Below, one piece after another: positions 1 through 13,000 of a DNA stretch of 64,000 bases. The position numbers and the translations under genes are program-made. The stretch lies in the NCBI RefSeq assembly GCF_033473495.1, contig NC_088936.1, positions 3,968,001 through 4,032,000 on the forward strand, written 5' to 3'. Origin of the DNA: Cercospora beticola. Taxonomy: Eukaryota > Ascomycota > Dothideomycetes > Mycosphaerellales > Mycosphaerellaceae. The notes under the pieces were generated by a model. That model had not been told where the DNA came from, did not search any database, and worked only from the letters and a program-made list of their open reading frames with translations. Within the stretch, counting starts at the first letter, position 1; every line of letters starts with the position of its first letter.

Positions 1-95
1 CATGGTCTCATTGTACATTCATGGGGCAGCGAGTCGCCTAGTGAATCACTGAGTCGAGATTCCAGAATACATTCTCCCAGCCCTTTCTCACCAGC

Positions 96-1972
96 TTACA
101 CTTCAGTCGAAAGCTTCTTCTCAAGCACCCATCTCGTAGCCTCTTCATACTCTGCCTTCTTTTCCGCACTTTCCTCTTCGTCTCCCAGTAACTTCCGCCG
201 CAATTCGCGGAAGAGCTCGAGAACATCATCGTAGCACTCCTCCACAACCCAACCATCCCTCTTGAAGTTGCCTCCCTTCTCAGGTTTCTCCCAAAAGTCT
301 TGCCAGCCATTGAATTCCTCCGCGAAGTCTCTGTCCATGGTCTTGGAGTATTCCTCGTCGCTCATCTCCACAGGGCACTCCGCATCTGGCGCAACCCAGT
401 CCCAGTGTCGGATGTACCGCATCAACCAATTTCGAAGTGTGTGCGCATTGAAGTCGGCGCCAGCATCTACAAGATGCGGCAGAATGTTGAAATTCGCTTT
501 CGAAAGTATATGGTCCCAAATGTCCACCAGTACCTCCGTCTTCTCGCAAGCGTCTATAGCAAAGTGCTTGAACACCGCAGTGCTGTCGTAGGCGGACCGA
601 GTCTTCGTCTGTTCTTCGTCACTGAGCTCCGCATAATTTTCGGGTAATTTGTGCAGTTCCTCGCCAGTGAGTTTGAGAAAACTAGGCAGAGCCGTAGTAT
701 AGAACAGAGGACCAGCCCAGCTATTCTGCCAGTCTGCTACGGAAAAGAGTTGGTCGTCTTTGACATACAAGTCCCCTGTGTCGAGTTTGCAGTGGTTTAG
801 GACGGATTGTGACCATTCCGGCGGCCCGGGTGGCAGAAAAGGAATCATCTTGCGAAAGCGTTCGTACGTATCAATCTGAGAAGAGGCCTCGTCCAAGGTG
901 GATATGCGTCTGGTTCCTTTGAAAGCTGGCATGGCTGGGTGCCGCTTCTCCGTTGGCGGTTTCCACCGATTGAGCCAGGCAATCTCTCTGTCCACGATGG
1001 CTTCCAGGTATTCCTGCGGTGTCTGCCCTGTGTCGAGGGTTAGCCTACCTTCCTCTTGAACGCATCTCGAACACTCACAAGGCCCACGAGATGCAGGCAG
1101 GGTATCTCTTTCTCCTCGCCAAAAGGAGGGATTAGTAACTGGCCCGATCATGAATCGGTCCTTGACCATGCTCTTAACGGAATCTGGATGAGGACCATCG
1201 ATAACCGCGGGAACGCTGCCAGGAGGAGCGTGGACCTTAAAGTACAATGCTCCGTAACTGAAAGTGTGTCAGCTCCCGAGTTTGGACAACATTGGACCAA
1301 CGTACTGCTTGAATGTGGTGGACAACAATCTGGCTTGGATATCGACAAAGTCCTTAGCGATCCTAATCTTGGCTGGCAGCTTCAATTCATAATCCCAAGC
1401 ATATGCGAGCTGCTTCGCTCCAGCAGCCTCGAGATCTTCCATGATGATGAACTCAGAGCCAACAGGATTTCTCGCGTTTCCACTCCAAGCTAGGACTTCG
1501 GGCACTGGGATATTCAGGATGTCTCGCGCCTGAATCTCATCAGCGGAAGCGAAGATTGACTGTAAGGAATGCCACTCACAAATGCCATAGTCGCGATCTC
1601 CGACAAAGTCGTGAGCCTCGCAGGACCGGCGAAAGTGTACGGAATGCATGCAACCACGCTTCGGCCATTATCCATATTCAATTGAAGCACACGATTCTGA
1701 GCGCCATCGAATATTTTCTCGATCGAGACACAGGAGCGCGCATTAACAGTGCCAATAGCAACTTTCTTCAGCTCGTCAACCTGGAATTTCCGGTAGCGGC
1801 GAGCGAGTTGCTGCTCCTCATTCCAGATCCATCGTGCTCGATCATAGCGAAATAGCGTTTCGTGTTCAGGTGGTGGTTGAGATGTCGAAGAAACGCGCCT
1901 CGTTGAAACTAGAGACCGCGAAGTCTTTGAGAAGCTCGCATCTCTCGCGAGGAAGGGAAAGACTGGCCGCAT
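96..1972 (-). CDS. AIM9-like phosphotransferase (APH family), probably mitochondrial, 575 aa
   Basis: Four exons on the minus strand (1972-1580, 1529-1306, 1257-1079, 1027-96) with introns of 50, 48 and 51 bp; the join closes in frame at 575 aa. An apparent in-frame TGA near 1267 lies inside the second intron (donor GTACGT, acceptor TTTCAG). The start at 1972 is preferred because the following residues (MRPVFPFLAR, many S/R, few acids) resemble a mitochondrial presequence; an in-frame ATG upstream at 2167 is the alternative. Family hallmarks: FRYDRARWIWNEE near the N-terminus, the VACIPYTFAGPARLTTLSE block, EFIIMEDL, and ADWQNSWAGPLF near the DFG-equivalent. The usual HxDLHxxN catalytic loop reads HCKLDTGD here, so the catalytic Asp is Lys and the metal-binding Asn is Asp. 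The fold assignment is firm. Activity is doubtful and the substrate unknown, as for the whole AIM9 group. Confidence 0.85.
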
Positions 1973-2864
1973 GGCTCGAGGGGCGAGAGGTCCATGCCAC
2001 GATGTATCTGCTTCGCTAGTCAACTTTGTCCGCGGTGATGAATCCACGCCACCGCCATGTGTCACATGTGAATAGACGTGGATTGTGTCCCGTTTCGTGG
2101 AAGTGAAAGTTGAGTCCAGGAGGCAGCCAGTCTGTGCCTCTTGAATGAGCACGTCTGCAGAATCCAAGCTTCAAAGCAGGCCATGTCGTTATGCCAGCTC
2201 TGACATGCCGAGAAGACAAGACTCATTCGGACTCCACTTGGACAATATTGATTTCTCGGAACGGCCTTACGTACTATATGTCTTCACTATTATAAAGCCC
2301 TCGTGGTGAGCCTCGACCTATGAGTGAAAGATCGCAGTGGCTGGAAAGTGCTGCACCGCACGGTTGATGCTGCCGCGCTGCATCGACCGCTGGCTCTTGA
2401 AGCTCGAGGCTTTCCCTGTCCAGGCATCTCTCTTCGTCAAAAGCTGGAAATGTCGTAAAGATGAAGTGTGTTTGTTCATCACCAAGAGTGCCCGGCGCTA
2501 CGAAGGCGAAAGCCAGAGGAGATGGTGCCAAGAAGCTGCCATTCGCTCCCGCTCCTTCTCTTCCACGTCCACTGCCCACGACCATCTCCTCGACACCTGC
2601 AACTGACTAGGAGTGACGCGTACAGCCATCAAGTACTGTTTTGCTATTTTCCTCAGACATTCGAATGCTGCAGTTACAATGTAGCACTCATTGACTCGAC
2701 GCGTCAATCCTGCTCGCGTCGACACCTACCCCTCTTCGTAGCCACGGCAACATTGCCCGAGGTGTGAGACTGCATGCAAGTGAATAATTGACACTTCTAC
2801 TAGAGCATTCGAGACAGATCCCGAATAGATCAATTCGGAATCACGATATCACACAATCTCCAAC
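1973..2864. other. Intergenic, divergent promoter region
   Basis: Space between two divergently transcribed genes (AIM9-like and acyl-CoA dehydrogenase). The part next to 1972 could carry an extended 5' coding segment of the left gene up to 2167. I see no further gene, repeat or RNA. Confidence 0.5.
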
Positions 2865-4377
2865 ATGTCGAACGCACCGCCTCTTCCCACCTCCAATGCC
2901 GGTCCACGTCCCTCGGCATCCGGCCGCGTCCCTCCCATCGCCAGGCCATTCGTGAGCGAGCGAGCCGCCAAGTTCCTCGACACCATTGAGAAGTGGGTCA
3001 ATGAAGAATGTATACCAGCCGATCAGGTCTACGCCGCTCAGGTCGGTACCGGTGATGACCGCTGGGATGGACACCCTTCGATCCTCGACGATTTGAAGCA
3101 ACAAGCTCGTAAGCTGGGCCTGTGGAACATGTTCCTGCCCAAGAACCATTATGCAAATCTCAGCGAATATGACACTTATGGAGGAGCTGGAGGGTTTACA
3201 AATGTCGAATATGGATTGATGGCCGAGCTGCTCGGACGAAGCAAGATCGCTTCCGAAGCATGTAATTGCGCTGCACCTGATACTGGCAATATGGAAGTGA
3301 TTGCTAGATATGGTTCGGCAGAGCAGAAGAAGAAGTGGTTGACACCTTTGTTGGCTGGTGAAATCAGGTCAGGTTTCTTGATGACAGAACCAGACAAGGC
3401 CAGCAGTGATGGCAGCAACATCAGCTTGAGCATCCGCAAGGAGGGTAACGAGCTTGTCTTGAATGGAAGCAAGTGGTGGAGCTCAGGTGCCGGCGATGAT
3501 CGTTGCAAGATCTTTATCGTCATGGGTCTTAGCGATCCCAACAACCAGGACAGATATGGTCGCCAGAGCATGGTGCTGGTGCCGAGCGACACAAAGGGAT
3601 TGGTCATCCACCGCATGCTGAGTGTGTACGGATATGATGAGTATGTTTCCCTCATCGCTGCTCTGTGCCTGTAACTTCCACTAACATCTGAACAGTGCGC
3701 CACATGGACACGGCCACATCTCCTTCAACAATGTTCGCGTGCCATTATCGAACCTCGTTCTCGGCTTCGGCAAAGGCAATGAAATCATGCAAGGTCGACT
3801 TGGACCAGGCCGCATCCACCACGCTATGCGATCAATCGGCTCTGCAGAAGTTGCACTCGAATGGATGATCGCCCGTCTCAACGACGACCGCAAAATTCCT
3901 TTCGGCAAGCCCCTCCGCGAGCACGGTGTTCTCCTCGAATGGGTTGCCAAATCCCGCATCGAAATTGACGCAGCTCGCCTCGTCGTCCTCAACGCCGCGA
4001 TCAAGATTGATCAAGGTGACGCCAAAGCCGCACTGGTCGAGATCGCGCAAGCGAAGATTCTTGTCCCGACTATGGCCTGCACAGTTATCGACCGCGCAGT
4101 CCAAGCACACGGCGCGATGGGTGTGTGTCAAGACACTCCTCTCGCCAACATGTGGGCACACATCCGAACGATCAGAATCGCAGACGGACCAGACGAGGTG
4201 CACTTGAACCAAATGGGCAGGAGAGAAAACAGAGCGAGAGCCAAGGAATGCATCGAGTTGATTCAGAAGCAGGAGAAGCGTGCTGCAGAGCTGTTCAGGA
4301 AACACGGTGTAGAAGACAAGCAGCTTGGTGGGCGGAAAGTGAGAGGCGTGCAAGGCATGACGAGGTCAAAGTTGTAG
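2865..4377 (+). CDS. Acyl-CoA dehydrogenase (ACAD10/11-like), 485 aa
   Basis: Two exons (2865-3640, 3696-4377) with a 55-bp intron (donor GTATGT, acceptor AACAG), giving 485 aa. It would carry out FAD-dependent alpha,beta-dehydrogenation of an acyl-CoA. Residues follow the family order: N-terminal helical domain (VSERAAKFLDTIEKWV), the FAD/substrate middle domain with YGSAEQKKKWLTPLL and GFLMTEPDKASSDGSNI, the WWSSGAGD segment, and the C-terminal four-helix domain ending in RIADGPDEVHL, which holds the conserved DGPDEVH. No peroxisomal PTS1 (the tail is TRSKL, not SKL preceded by a clear signal, though SKL itself is terminal). The terminal tripeptide S-K-L is in fact a perfect PTS1, so peroxisomal location is likely. 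Start at the first ATG, preceded by CAAC. Confidence 0.93.
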
Positions 4378-4692
4378 ATGTTGGACTGTAGCAGTTTGCG
4401 AACTCCCAGATACCTCGAAACTATCATATCACAGTCGAAACTACAACATATCAGTCCATGGTCGTCAGCCTTGCATTCTACATGTCCATGTCCTGCACTA
4501 AAACTAAATGTAGTCACACCCCAAGATTAGCCTTTTGCCAAGAACTTCTACTTTTGAACTTTCCATCTGACGAGAGGAGAGTCTATGATCTTTCCCCACA
4601 CACAACAAAAGTATATATCCCTTGCCCGCCCACACTGCCCTCATGCGAAAAGTCCACGGCGCCAGACTCGCCCACTGATTTCTGCGCCGAAT
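4378..4692. promoter_or_regulatory. Intergenic with TATA-like element
   Basis: A TATATA motif at 4612-4617 lies about 80 bp upstream of the next start codon. Nothing else is recognisable. Confidence 0.35.
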
Positions 4693-6549
4693 ATGGGAAT
4701 TCAGCGTTTCGGTCTCCGCATGAGAGACTACGCGACGAAAACCACGCTGGGAACCATAACGAAATCATCATCGTCGGCTGGCCAGCAACAGCAAACTCCG
4801 CCGCAGAAGAACATTGCCATAATTGACGGACCGGGTCTGACACATTATATTTACTACAATCTTTGCGATTCGTCCTCGTCTTCATCGTCGACAACAACCA
4901 CAAGTTCGGCAATAACATATGACTCTTGCGCAAAAGCAACGATCGCGTGGCTGGATAAATTGATAGAGTATGGATTCAAAATGTAAGTGAGTTTTTGAAA
5001 AACTTTGATATATCGTGTCTACGCCCGATACCTAACCAAAGAGGATCACGGGTACAGAGACTCTATCTTCTTCGACGGAGCGCTTCCAGCAGCCAAAAAA
5101 GATGTCCGAATCGATCGTCTACAGAACTACATTGCGCGACTTCAAGCTTTCAAGCAGTCCTCAGGCACAAGTCTATCGTCTCTGAGTGGCTCTGCCAAGA
5201 AGAGCTTACCGCCACCTCCTTTCTTGGTGTTTGCTGTAGTCGAAGAGCTCGTCCGCAGTACACAGTACGCGAACCTAACGTACGTGGTTCCTGGCGAAGC
5301 AGACCCCTATTGCGTTGCTGCTGCACAAGCTATTCCCGAGGACGATGATTCGAAGATCACGATATTCTCTGATGATGCAGATTTGATCGTGTACGAGGCG
5401 TGCAAACGCACGAGAGTGGTGCCGTTTCGTGATCTCTCGGAGGCTGAAGTCGGCGGGATGATGGTTTTGCAAGGTGATGAGTATCGGCCTACGGAGATCA
5501 TCGAGCGAAGAAAATCGTTGTCCGGATCGAGCCTAATCAAGCCTGCGTTTTTCATGTCGATAGACTATTATTGCAGCCTGGAAAAGGCTTCGCGGCTCTC
5601 CACGGGCGCCGACCTGGACGATCGCGACGAGTTCAAAGCATTCGCTCGGCAATTTGAGACCGTTGAAGAGGTACAGATGCTAGCTCGTGTGCGTCAAGAT
5701 CCCGACTTGAAGAAGGCGTTGACGGCTCGCGATTCCCGAATATCAGAGTTGTTCCACCAGGCGAAATCGCATGCTCGAGGTGAGACTACTGGACCAATAA
5801 GGGCCTATTTGCCCTTCGTGATGGACGATCCGACTCGAGCGACAGCATTGGGCGTCGGACTCGACATCCGTCTGCTTGGCTATTCGATACTACTGCAGAG
5901 TCAGCAGGACACCAATGTGCAGGAGTACAGAAGAAGTGGGGCGAGAATATCGGCGACACTACTGGATTTGCTGACTGGCGACGAGCTTGCCTCTGCTACA
6001 TCGCGGCTTGCAACAAGTGTCAGTAGCACGCTCGAGGAGACTGCGCTTGAGCTTCGCCTGCGTCGGGATGATGCATGGCGATATCTGATTCTTCAGCATG
6101 TGGTGGCTCATTTCCGCAGCGAGGGAGTTTCAATGCCGACAGCAGACGAGGCTGTACATATCGTGCTCAATAGAGAGCCACGCAAGTGGCAGGTGCTGCA
6201 TCTAGCAGCACAGTACCAAGCAGCGTACTATTCGTTTCGAATGCTTCAGCAACTGCTTGCTGATGTGGCAACGAGTGATGGGGCGCAAGCGACACTGCGA
6301 CGACATCTGCAAAGCCTGCCGCGCATTGCGGTGTTCTTCAACGATGGAGAAGGCTCAGATCGCAGACACGAGCAGCAGATGTGGCGAGAAGCATTGAGGG
6401 TATTGTTCTTGTCGTTTGTCGAGGAGGAACACGAGGATCAAGGTGACCGCAAGCAGGCCAAATCGCGGAAACGGGCGAAGAAGGCGCACCAGAAGCAGGC
6501 AGACGGTGCTGGTTTGGCGAAGAATCCGTTCGCCATGCTTGTCGATTGA
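4693..6549 (+). CDS. XPG/asteroid-type structure-specific nuclease-like protein, 593 aa
   Basis: Two exons (4693-4982, 5058-6549) and a 75-bp intron (GTAAGT donor, GGTACAG acceptor). The start MGIQRFG at 4693 is chosen because XPG-family proteins begin MGI; an upstream in-frame ATG at 4585 is less likely. The XPG-N part carries IIDGPGL (Asp45). The XPG-I part carries VVPGEADPY (Glu177, Asp179) and FSDDADLIVY (Asp202, 203, 205). The acidic cluster of the FEN/XPG active site is therefore preserved. The rest (about 250-593) is not the canonical FEN1 helix-hairpin-helix and PCNA tail but a long helical region ending in a Lys-rich stretch (KQAKSRKRAKKAHQKQ), probably a nuclear signal. A Ser/Thr run (encoded near 4867-4910) interrupts the N-terminal domain. 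Specific substrate not known; resembles fungal asteroid homologues. Confidence 0.82.
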
Positions 6550-7863
6550 GAGCCTTTGCGCAGGGTTCGAGTTGCAAACAAAGAAGTGAGGATTCCCCGA
6601 CGCATTTGGCAGAGCAAATCGGTAGTAGTGAGACTCGACGGGAGTTGCGCAGTCGGTCGGTCAGGAAGCAGCGCTAGTGGCTTGAACGGCTGCACTTCCA
6701 GCGGAGGCTGCGTCTGGCTGCGCGCTGGCCAGAGTCAGGCGGGCAGGCGGGAGAGAGTAAGGCCGAGAGATGCGCGCAGGACATGATAGATGTTGCAATG
6801 GCCTGTCGCGCTGGAGCTGCGAATTGGCGCGCGTTGTTGTGGAGATGAAGGCAGAAGCAGAGGGTGCGCGTGCGGGAAGGGAACTGGAGTGGACGGAGCT
6901 GTGTTGTCAGCTGCAGGAGGGCTGTGGGTGACGGGCTACATGCGGGCGCGGCCTGCTGTCGTGCCCGGAGTGATGCAAGTCGCGCGTGTACGCGACAATG
7001 CCAACTGCGCGCAACACTGAGAACGTTGTAGTGAGGGAGTCAACAATAGATGTAGAGATGAATGCAGATGGTATTCCATCAACAGCGCCTGAGTGCATCA
7101 CCACTGCGAACGCGTGGAATGCAGCAATGATGTTGTTGTGGTGTCAGGCGCTAGTCACTCCGCTGCGCGACTTCGCTCCGGCGTATTTCTGAGCACAGAG
7201 GGGGCAGGAACGAGCTGGTCGCGGCCGGCGCTCATAGTTTTTGCTGTGCCCACGCCTGTCTCTTCTGCGAAAGCTCTCACTGTCCTCCTCTCAGCGCACT
7301 TCACAGCACTTCGCGTCGCCATACAGAGATTCGCTGTGAGTATCACCACCATTCTGGCGCCGACCCCTCCACCATTGCAACAACACCGCCGCGCCTTTTG
7401 ACGCGTCTCCATTGCGACTGCCGTCAATGAGACGTTGTTTGGCAGCGCAATCATGCCTTCTCCATTCGATATCCACCGCGCAGTCGCGTTGCATTCATTG
7501 TCGACAACCAGCATTTATCTCTTCATCAGCTAACGCGCCTCGACCACAGTCGCAACACCACCACCTCAATCATCTCCACATCGATTAAGCGTCGAAGTAA
7601 GTTCATCCCAGCACCTTCGCGTCACTTTCAGGCGCAAGTCGCGACTTTGTTGTGTTGTGTTGTTGCGCCCGGCAGCTTTCAGCTTGCAGAGGCCCTCACC
7701 ACAACACCGCAGCAAAGCTCGACCAAAACACGCGCAAATATCAACTTCTGCCGCGCATCACTTTCGACACTTGTTTCCTGGTCGCGTGAACTTGCTCACT
7801 TCACGGTCGCCAAAATCGCAACGCCTGCTGACACCTCTGAAGCACCAACACACCAACTTCATC
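6550..7863. other. Intergenic, long 5' region of NHP6
   Basis: No supported gene. The sequence is GC-rich with several short open frames lacking coding character. A GTAAGT at 7597 with CAG acceptors downstream (for example near 7681) could be a 5' UTR intron of the HMG-box gene. Confidence 0.4.
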
Positions 7864-8364
7864 ATGCCTAAGGAGAAGACCACCACCCGCGGCTCCAAGA
7901 AGGCCGCTGGCAAGGCCGACGGCGGCAAGAAGAAGAAGGGTACGTCTCACCTCACTTTTTGCGATTGCGCAGCGCGAGAGCCCAATACTGACGCGTCGCC
8001 ACCAGACCCAAACATGCCAAAGCGTGGTCTGTCCGCGTACATGTTCTTCGCCAACGACACCCGTGACAAGGTTCGCGACGAGAACCCAGGCATCAAGTTC
8101 GGTGAGTGGTCCCTCCCCAGAGGGCTTCACAACGCGCGTTTGACTGACTTCCACCACAGGCGAGGTTGGCAAGATCCTCGGTGAGAGGTGGAAGGCCTTG
8201 AACGAGAAGCAGAAGGCCCCATACGAGGCCAAGGCTGCCGCCGACAAGAAGCGCTACGAGGAGGAGAAGGCTGCCTATACTGCCGTAAGCTTTCTGCTCT
8301 CAATTGACGAAACAGTGCTGACCAGTCCTAGGGTGGCGATGCTTCCGAGGAGGAAGAGGAGTAG
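7864..8364 (+). CDS. NHP6: Non-histone chromosomal HMG-box protein, 109 aa
   Basis: Four exons (7864-7939, 8006-8101, 8160-8284, 8332-8364) separated by introns of 66, 58 and 47 bp; the join gives 109 aa. Basic N-terminal tail ([20 protein letters not shown], then a Lys run), then one HMG box from about residue 27 ([20 protein letters not shown]) through the [20 protein letters not shown] core and [11 protein letters not shown], ending in a short acidic tail (DASEEEEE). Order and length match yeast NHP6A/B. It bends DNA without sequence preference and works with FACT and in Pol III and Pol II initiation. The ORFs that start earlier in the same area are read-through frames of the introns. Confidence 0.96.
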
Positions 8365-10052
8365 ACAACTCTGCTTTCTTTGACTGCAAGCATAATGAGG
8401 GTTCCGCGCTGCATCTATGCACTTCGACTGGACTCGAGTGCTTCTCAGTCAAGACATGCGGCGTTTCACTTGCTCGATGGGATGGGGGGATCAATGATAC
8501 CAAGAGTTCGGCGATACCGAACTCAAAAGCCAGCTTCTCAGCAGATGGCTTGTGTGTACTATAAGCGTGCTCTCAGGAAAGGGTGCGAGCAATTTCATTT
8601 GTGATGCCAGACTTTTGAGGCTTTCCAATCTCTCTCTGCGTGTGTGATCAATGCCGGAGGTGGCTGTTGAGTCCGCAGTACTTCGCGGAACACTGAACGG
8701 ACGGTCGGACAGCAATGGACCTGCGTGGCCCAATCACGCAGCATCTCGCTGTCTGCCACTCTTTCGATGCCATATGAGCCAGATGGCAAAACGATCTATC
8801 CAACCATTGGACATCGGACTGAGAATGCAGTACTTAGTATGATCTGAAAAAATCCAATCTTGAATTGCTTCGTTCGCGATGGGAACACTTTGGACTTGCA
8901 ACGCCGTCTCATCTATATGTCCTTGCAGATGGGTTCTGTGACCGTCATCATCAGTGTGAATGCTGCCGCCAACCAGATCGTCTCGGCGCCGATGCAAACT
9001 GCATGGCTCGGCAGCTTTCGCCCGACCTGGCAAACTCTCAATGCGCCGAGCCACGGGCGCGCGCGAAGACACTTCTTTTGTACGCGCTCATGGCGTTGCA
9101 TGGCAAATGGTGGAGAGATCCACAGAACACCAGATCCTCTTCTTCACACGCGCAGCCAGCGCTCCACAAGGGTTTCCCTCCCAAAATCAGGTTGCTGGTG
9201 GAGCGCTTCGAATTTCAGCGTGATCGGCGAATAGAAGGTGTCAGCCAGGACTTCTAGTTCGCGCTGTGGAACTTTTGGCGCGAAATATTGCATTTCTAAG
9301 CGCATGTTTGCAAGAATAGAAACAGAATGCGGTAGACAAAGCGAGAAGGGCAAAAGCCGACTGTCCGCGGCGTTGATCGGACAGCAGTGTGCCGACGCGT
9401 GTCGTCTTTTCACTGTTGCCGTCACAGCGCAGAAATCGATCGTGTGCCGTTCTAGAACGCCAAACGCTGCTGTCACAGGGACTTCCAAAGCTGGTTTGCT
9501 GGAGCTTTGAGTGTGCGTGGGTGGAGCATGGATTCCCCAATGCTTTTGTGCATCGGTTGGGAGTGACAAGCGGCACCTCGTATTTCTGGCATGCAGTCTT
9601 CTGACGACACCACCACACTTTTCCTGTTTCAGGGTCCTACTACCTAACTACTCTTCTTTCCGTCCGATTTCTTCTCTTGCGCAAGCACCCAAGACCTTTC
9701 CAAGAACCGGATAGCTTCACTCGTTGGAAGCTCGTGATCACCCCCGGCCGAGGCAATCGAGCAGGCATTTCCTTGTTTCCTCTTCCAAACTCTCGTTCCT
9801 GGAGTTCATCTTTCGCTGCAGAGCTCCTCCGCCGTACTATTCTCTCAGCATTTTGCCCTTCTCAGCATCTTTTGGACCGCCTTACCCACAGTCGTTACGT
9901 CGTATACGTTGAGAGGAGGACAAGATACAGGATAAGGCGGCACAAATCACACCTTTGTGGTTCTTTGTTCCGAGGATAGGACGTTGCGGTACACTCGACA
10001 TATCTCGCGCTGGGCCGCCGCAGCAGCAGAAAGTTCCACACTTTCTGACACC
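8365..10052. other. Intergenic, 1.7 kb
   Basis: No gene I can support. A minus-strand frame at 9144-9569 is open but shows no family resemblance or splice context. The last 400 bp before 10053 is pyrimidine-rich on the plus strand, as in many fungal promoters and leaders. Confidence 0.4.
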
Positions 10053-13000
10053 ATGGCGAGCCCAAACATGGACACGCGCGATGCTGGACAGGACTTCTTG
10101 GATCTCCTGTCAGATCCATTTGCAGCAGCGGTAAGTCAACTTCTTCACGTGAAAGTAGCACGGAAGTGATGCACATGGAATGCCGATCTGATCGTCCTCT
10201 CTCTCTAGCTCGCAGGAGAATCCGCCTTGGCCTCGCTCATTACATCGATCGTTCTGACTGCAGTCTTGGGACTGCTATTCTGCTTCCTCCGCCCGTACAA
10301 CAGCGTCGTCTACGCCACACGAGCGAAATATGCCGATTCGAAACATATGCCTCCGCCCATTGGCAAGGGACTGTTTGGCTGGGTGAAGCCACTCATGCAG
10401 ACGAAAGAGCCAGAATTGATTAGGACTGTGGGTATCGATGCGGCTGTATTCATGCGAGTAAATCGCATGCTGAGGGCCATCTTCACAATACTGGCCGCGA
10501 TCGGCTGTGGCATTCTCATCCCGGTCAATGTGGCGGCGTCGAATAAGCTCTTGAAGGAGAACGGCTGGAGTACGGGTGTTTTCTATCTCTTGACACCACA
10601 GTACATGACTGGAAACCAAAGTCTCTGGGCATATGTTGCTGTCGCGTGGATATTCGATCTGGTCATATGCTATTTTCTATGGAGAAATTACAGAGCCATT
10701 ACTAGGATGAGAAGGCAATATTTCGAGAGCGAGGATTACCAACGAAGTTTGCATGCCCGTACGTTGATGTTGACGGACATCCCGAAAGACATGAGGTCGG
10801 ACGAGGGCATTGCAAGGATTACGGATCAGGTCAAGGCAACACCGGACATGCCCAAGACTTCGATCGCGAGGAATGTCAAGGATTTGCCGGATTTGGTGGA
10901 GCAGCATGAGAAATGTGTTCGTGAACTGGAGGAGCATTTGGCCAAGTACTTGAAGAATCCGGATCGACTGCCTGCAACACGACCGACGTGCAAACCGCAC
11001 AAGGAGGACAGGTCTTTTGGCAGCTACGCGAAGGGCCAGAAAGTGGACGCCATTGAATACTTGACGGAAAGAATCAGAAGCCTGGAAACTGAGATCAAGG
11101 AAGTGCGCTCCGGTGTGGACAGACGAAACGCCATGTCTTATGGATTTGCATCCTACGAACAGATCTCCTCTGCACATAGCGTGGCCTATGCCGCGGGTGA
11201 CAAGAAGCATCAAGGTGCGTTCATTCACCTTGCACCCAAACCGAATGCGATCATCTGGAAGAACATGAACATGTTGCAAGCCCAGCGAAAGCGGCGCGAC
11301 TTTGTCAATGGCATGTGGATCGTGCTCTTGACACTCATTTGGGTCGTGCCTAATCTCATGATTGCCATTTTCTTGTCCAACTTGAACAACCTGGGCAGAC
11401 TTTGGCCTGCGTTTCAGAGGAGCTTGCAAGCACATCGAACCTGGTGGGCCATCGTGCAAGGTGTGGCAGCTCCAGCTATCACTACTGCATTTTACTTCTA
11501 CCTGCCCTCGATATTCCGGAAGTTTTGCATCAAAGCTGGAGACATCACCAAGACAAGCAGAGAACGACACGTGTTTCGCAATCTCTACAGCTTCTTCATG
11601 TTCAACAACTTGATCGTCTTTTCGCTTTTCGCTTCGGTCTGGCAATTGGTGGTCGCCATTATCAAGGGCGAGTCCTACGCGGAAGTGGACCCATTCAAGA
11701 AGATCGTGATCGGGCTTTGCCAGGTCTCCACGTACTGGATCTCCTGGATGCTGCAGCGAAATCTTGGTGCGGCGGTCGATCTCAGTCAGTTGTGGACTCT
11801 GATCTGGGGCTCTTACTCCAGACGGTTCCTGTCGCCCACCCCACGAGCTTTGATTGAGCTCTCTGCTCCGCAAGCTTTCGACTACGCCGCATACTACAAC
11901 TATTTCCTCTTCTATGCCACCGTGGGCCTCACCTTCGCTGTTCTGCAGCCACTGATTCTCCCCGTGGCTGCACTATACTTCTGGATCGACTCATACATGA
12001 AGAAATACCTACTCATGTATGTCTTCATCACCAAGTACGAGTCTGGCGGCATGTTTTGGCGCTCGTTGTTCAATCGCCTTCTATTCATGACTCTCTTTGG
12101 AAACATTATTGTGGCATTGACCCTTGTGGGCGTTAGCTTCATCAAGACGAATTGGCCAATGCTGGCGGCTTTGGCTCCACTGCCGCTGCTCCTCATGGGC
12201 TTCAAAATATACTGTAAAAGGACTTTCGACGACGACATCCACTACTACGCGACTGGACGTGGCCTGCAAGCGAATGAAGGCGTTCTCAGTGATGGCAAGA
12301 AGCGTAAAGGCGACAGAGTGGGCGTTCGCTTCGGACACCCTGTGCTGTACAAGCCACTGATGACACCGATGGTGTCGTCCAAGAGTCAAAACATGTTGAA
12401 GCAGATCTACAAGGGTCGCACGTCTGTCGATGAGCCCGTCCAAATGGGCGGATACAGCGATATCAACATGGACAGCATGAGCGTAATGAAACCAGGCAAG
12501 AGGAAACAGGACAGGAACAGCCTGGGCTGGGAAGTTGTCGACGAAAATAATATGGATTTCGAACATTACAAGAACCGACCTGAGTTTCGAGACGAAGCCG
12601 GTGGAGATGGAGAACTTTACGGCCGTGCTGGGGATATGATCCGACCAGGCACCCCGAGCTCCATCGCGACAGGTTTGACCCGAGTTGGCGATTGGGATTC
12701 TGACTATGGCCATTCCCGGGAAGCTTCTGGCAACTCCGACTATTACCACGATCGCAGCGGTAGCCACTCTCGTGATACATCACGAACAAGAGTGCCTGGC
12801 GCAGAAGCCGGTTACGCCATGCCTGCTGGCTACCATCAGACTCCTTCAAACCTACGAGGCGAGTCGCCAATGGGCCGTCCCTCTTTTGGCCACCCAGCAA
12901 TGTCTCGTAACCAAAGCCGGGAAGGTCTGGTGCAGCATTCTGCTCAAATGGGCGCCAGCACACCTGCTGGCGACCTAGGCTACGGAGGACAAGTGCGCTA

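Noticed and set aside
1258..1305. Apparent in-frame TGA in the AIM9-like gene, suggesting a pseudogene
   Set aside because: The stop lies inside a 48-bp intron with GTACGT donor, CTGAC branch and TTTCAG acceptor; splicing gives the expected family sequence FKHYGALYF.
9144..9569. 141-codon minus-strand frame between NHP6 and the channel gene
   Set aside because: No family resemblance, no splice signals extending it, and composition similar to surrounding non-coding sequence.
10677..11873. 398-codon minus-strand frame opposite the CSC1-type channel
   Set aside because: Antisense shadow: the plus strand carries continuous family-conserved protein, and the minus frame has no recognisable motif.
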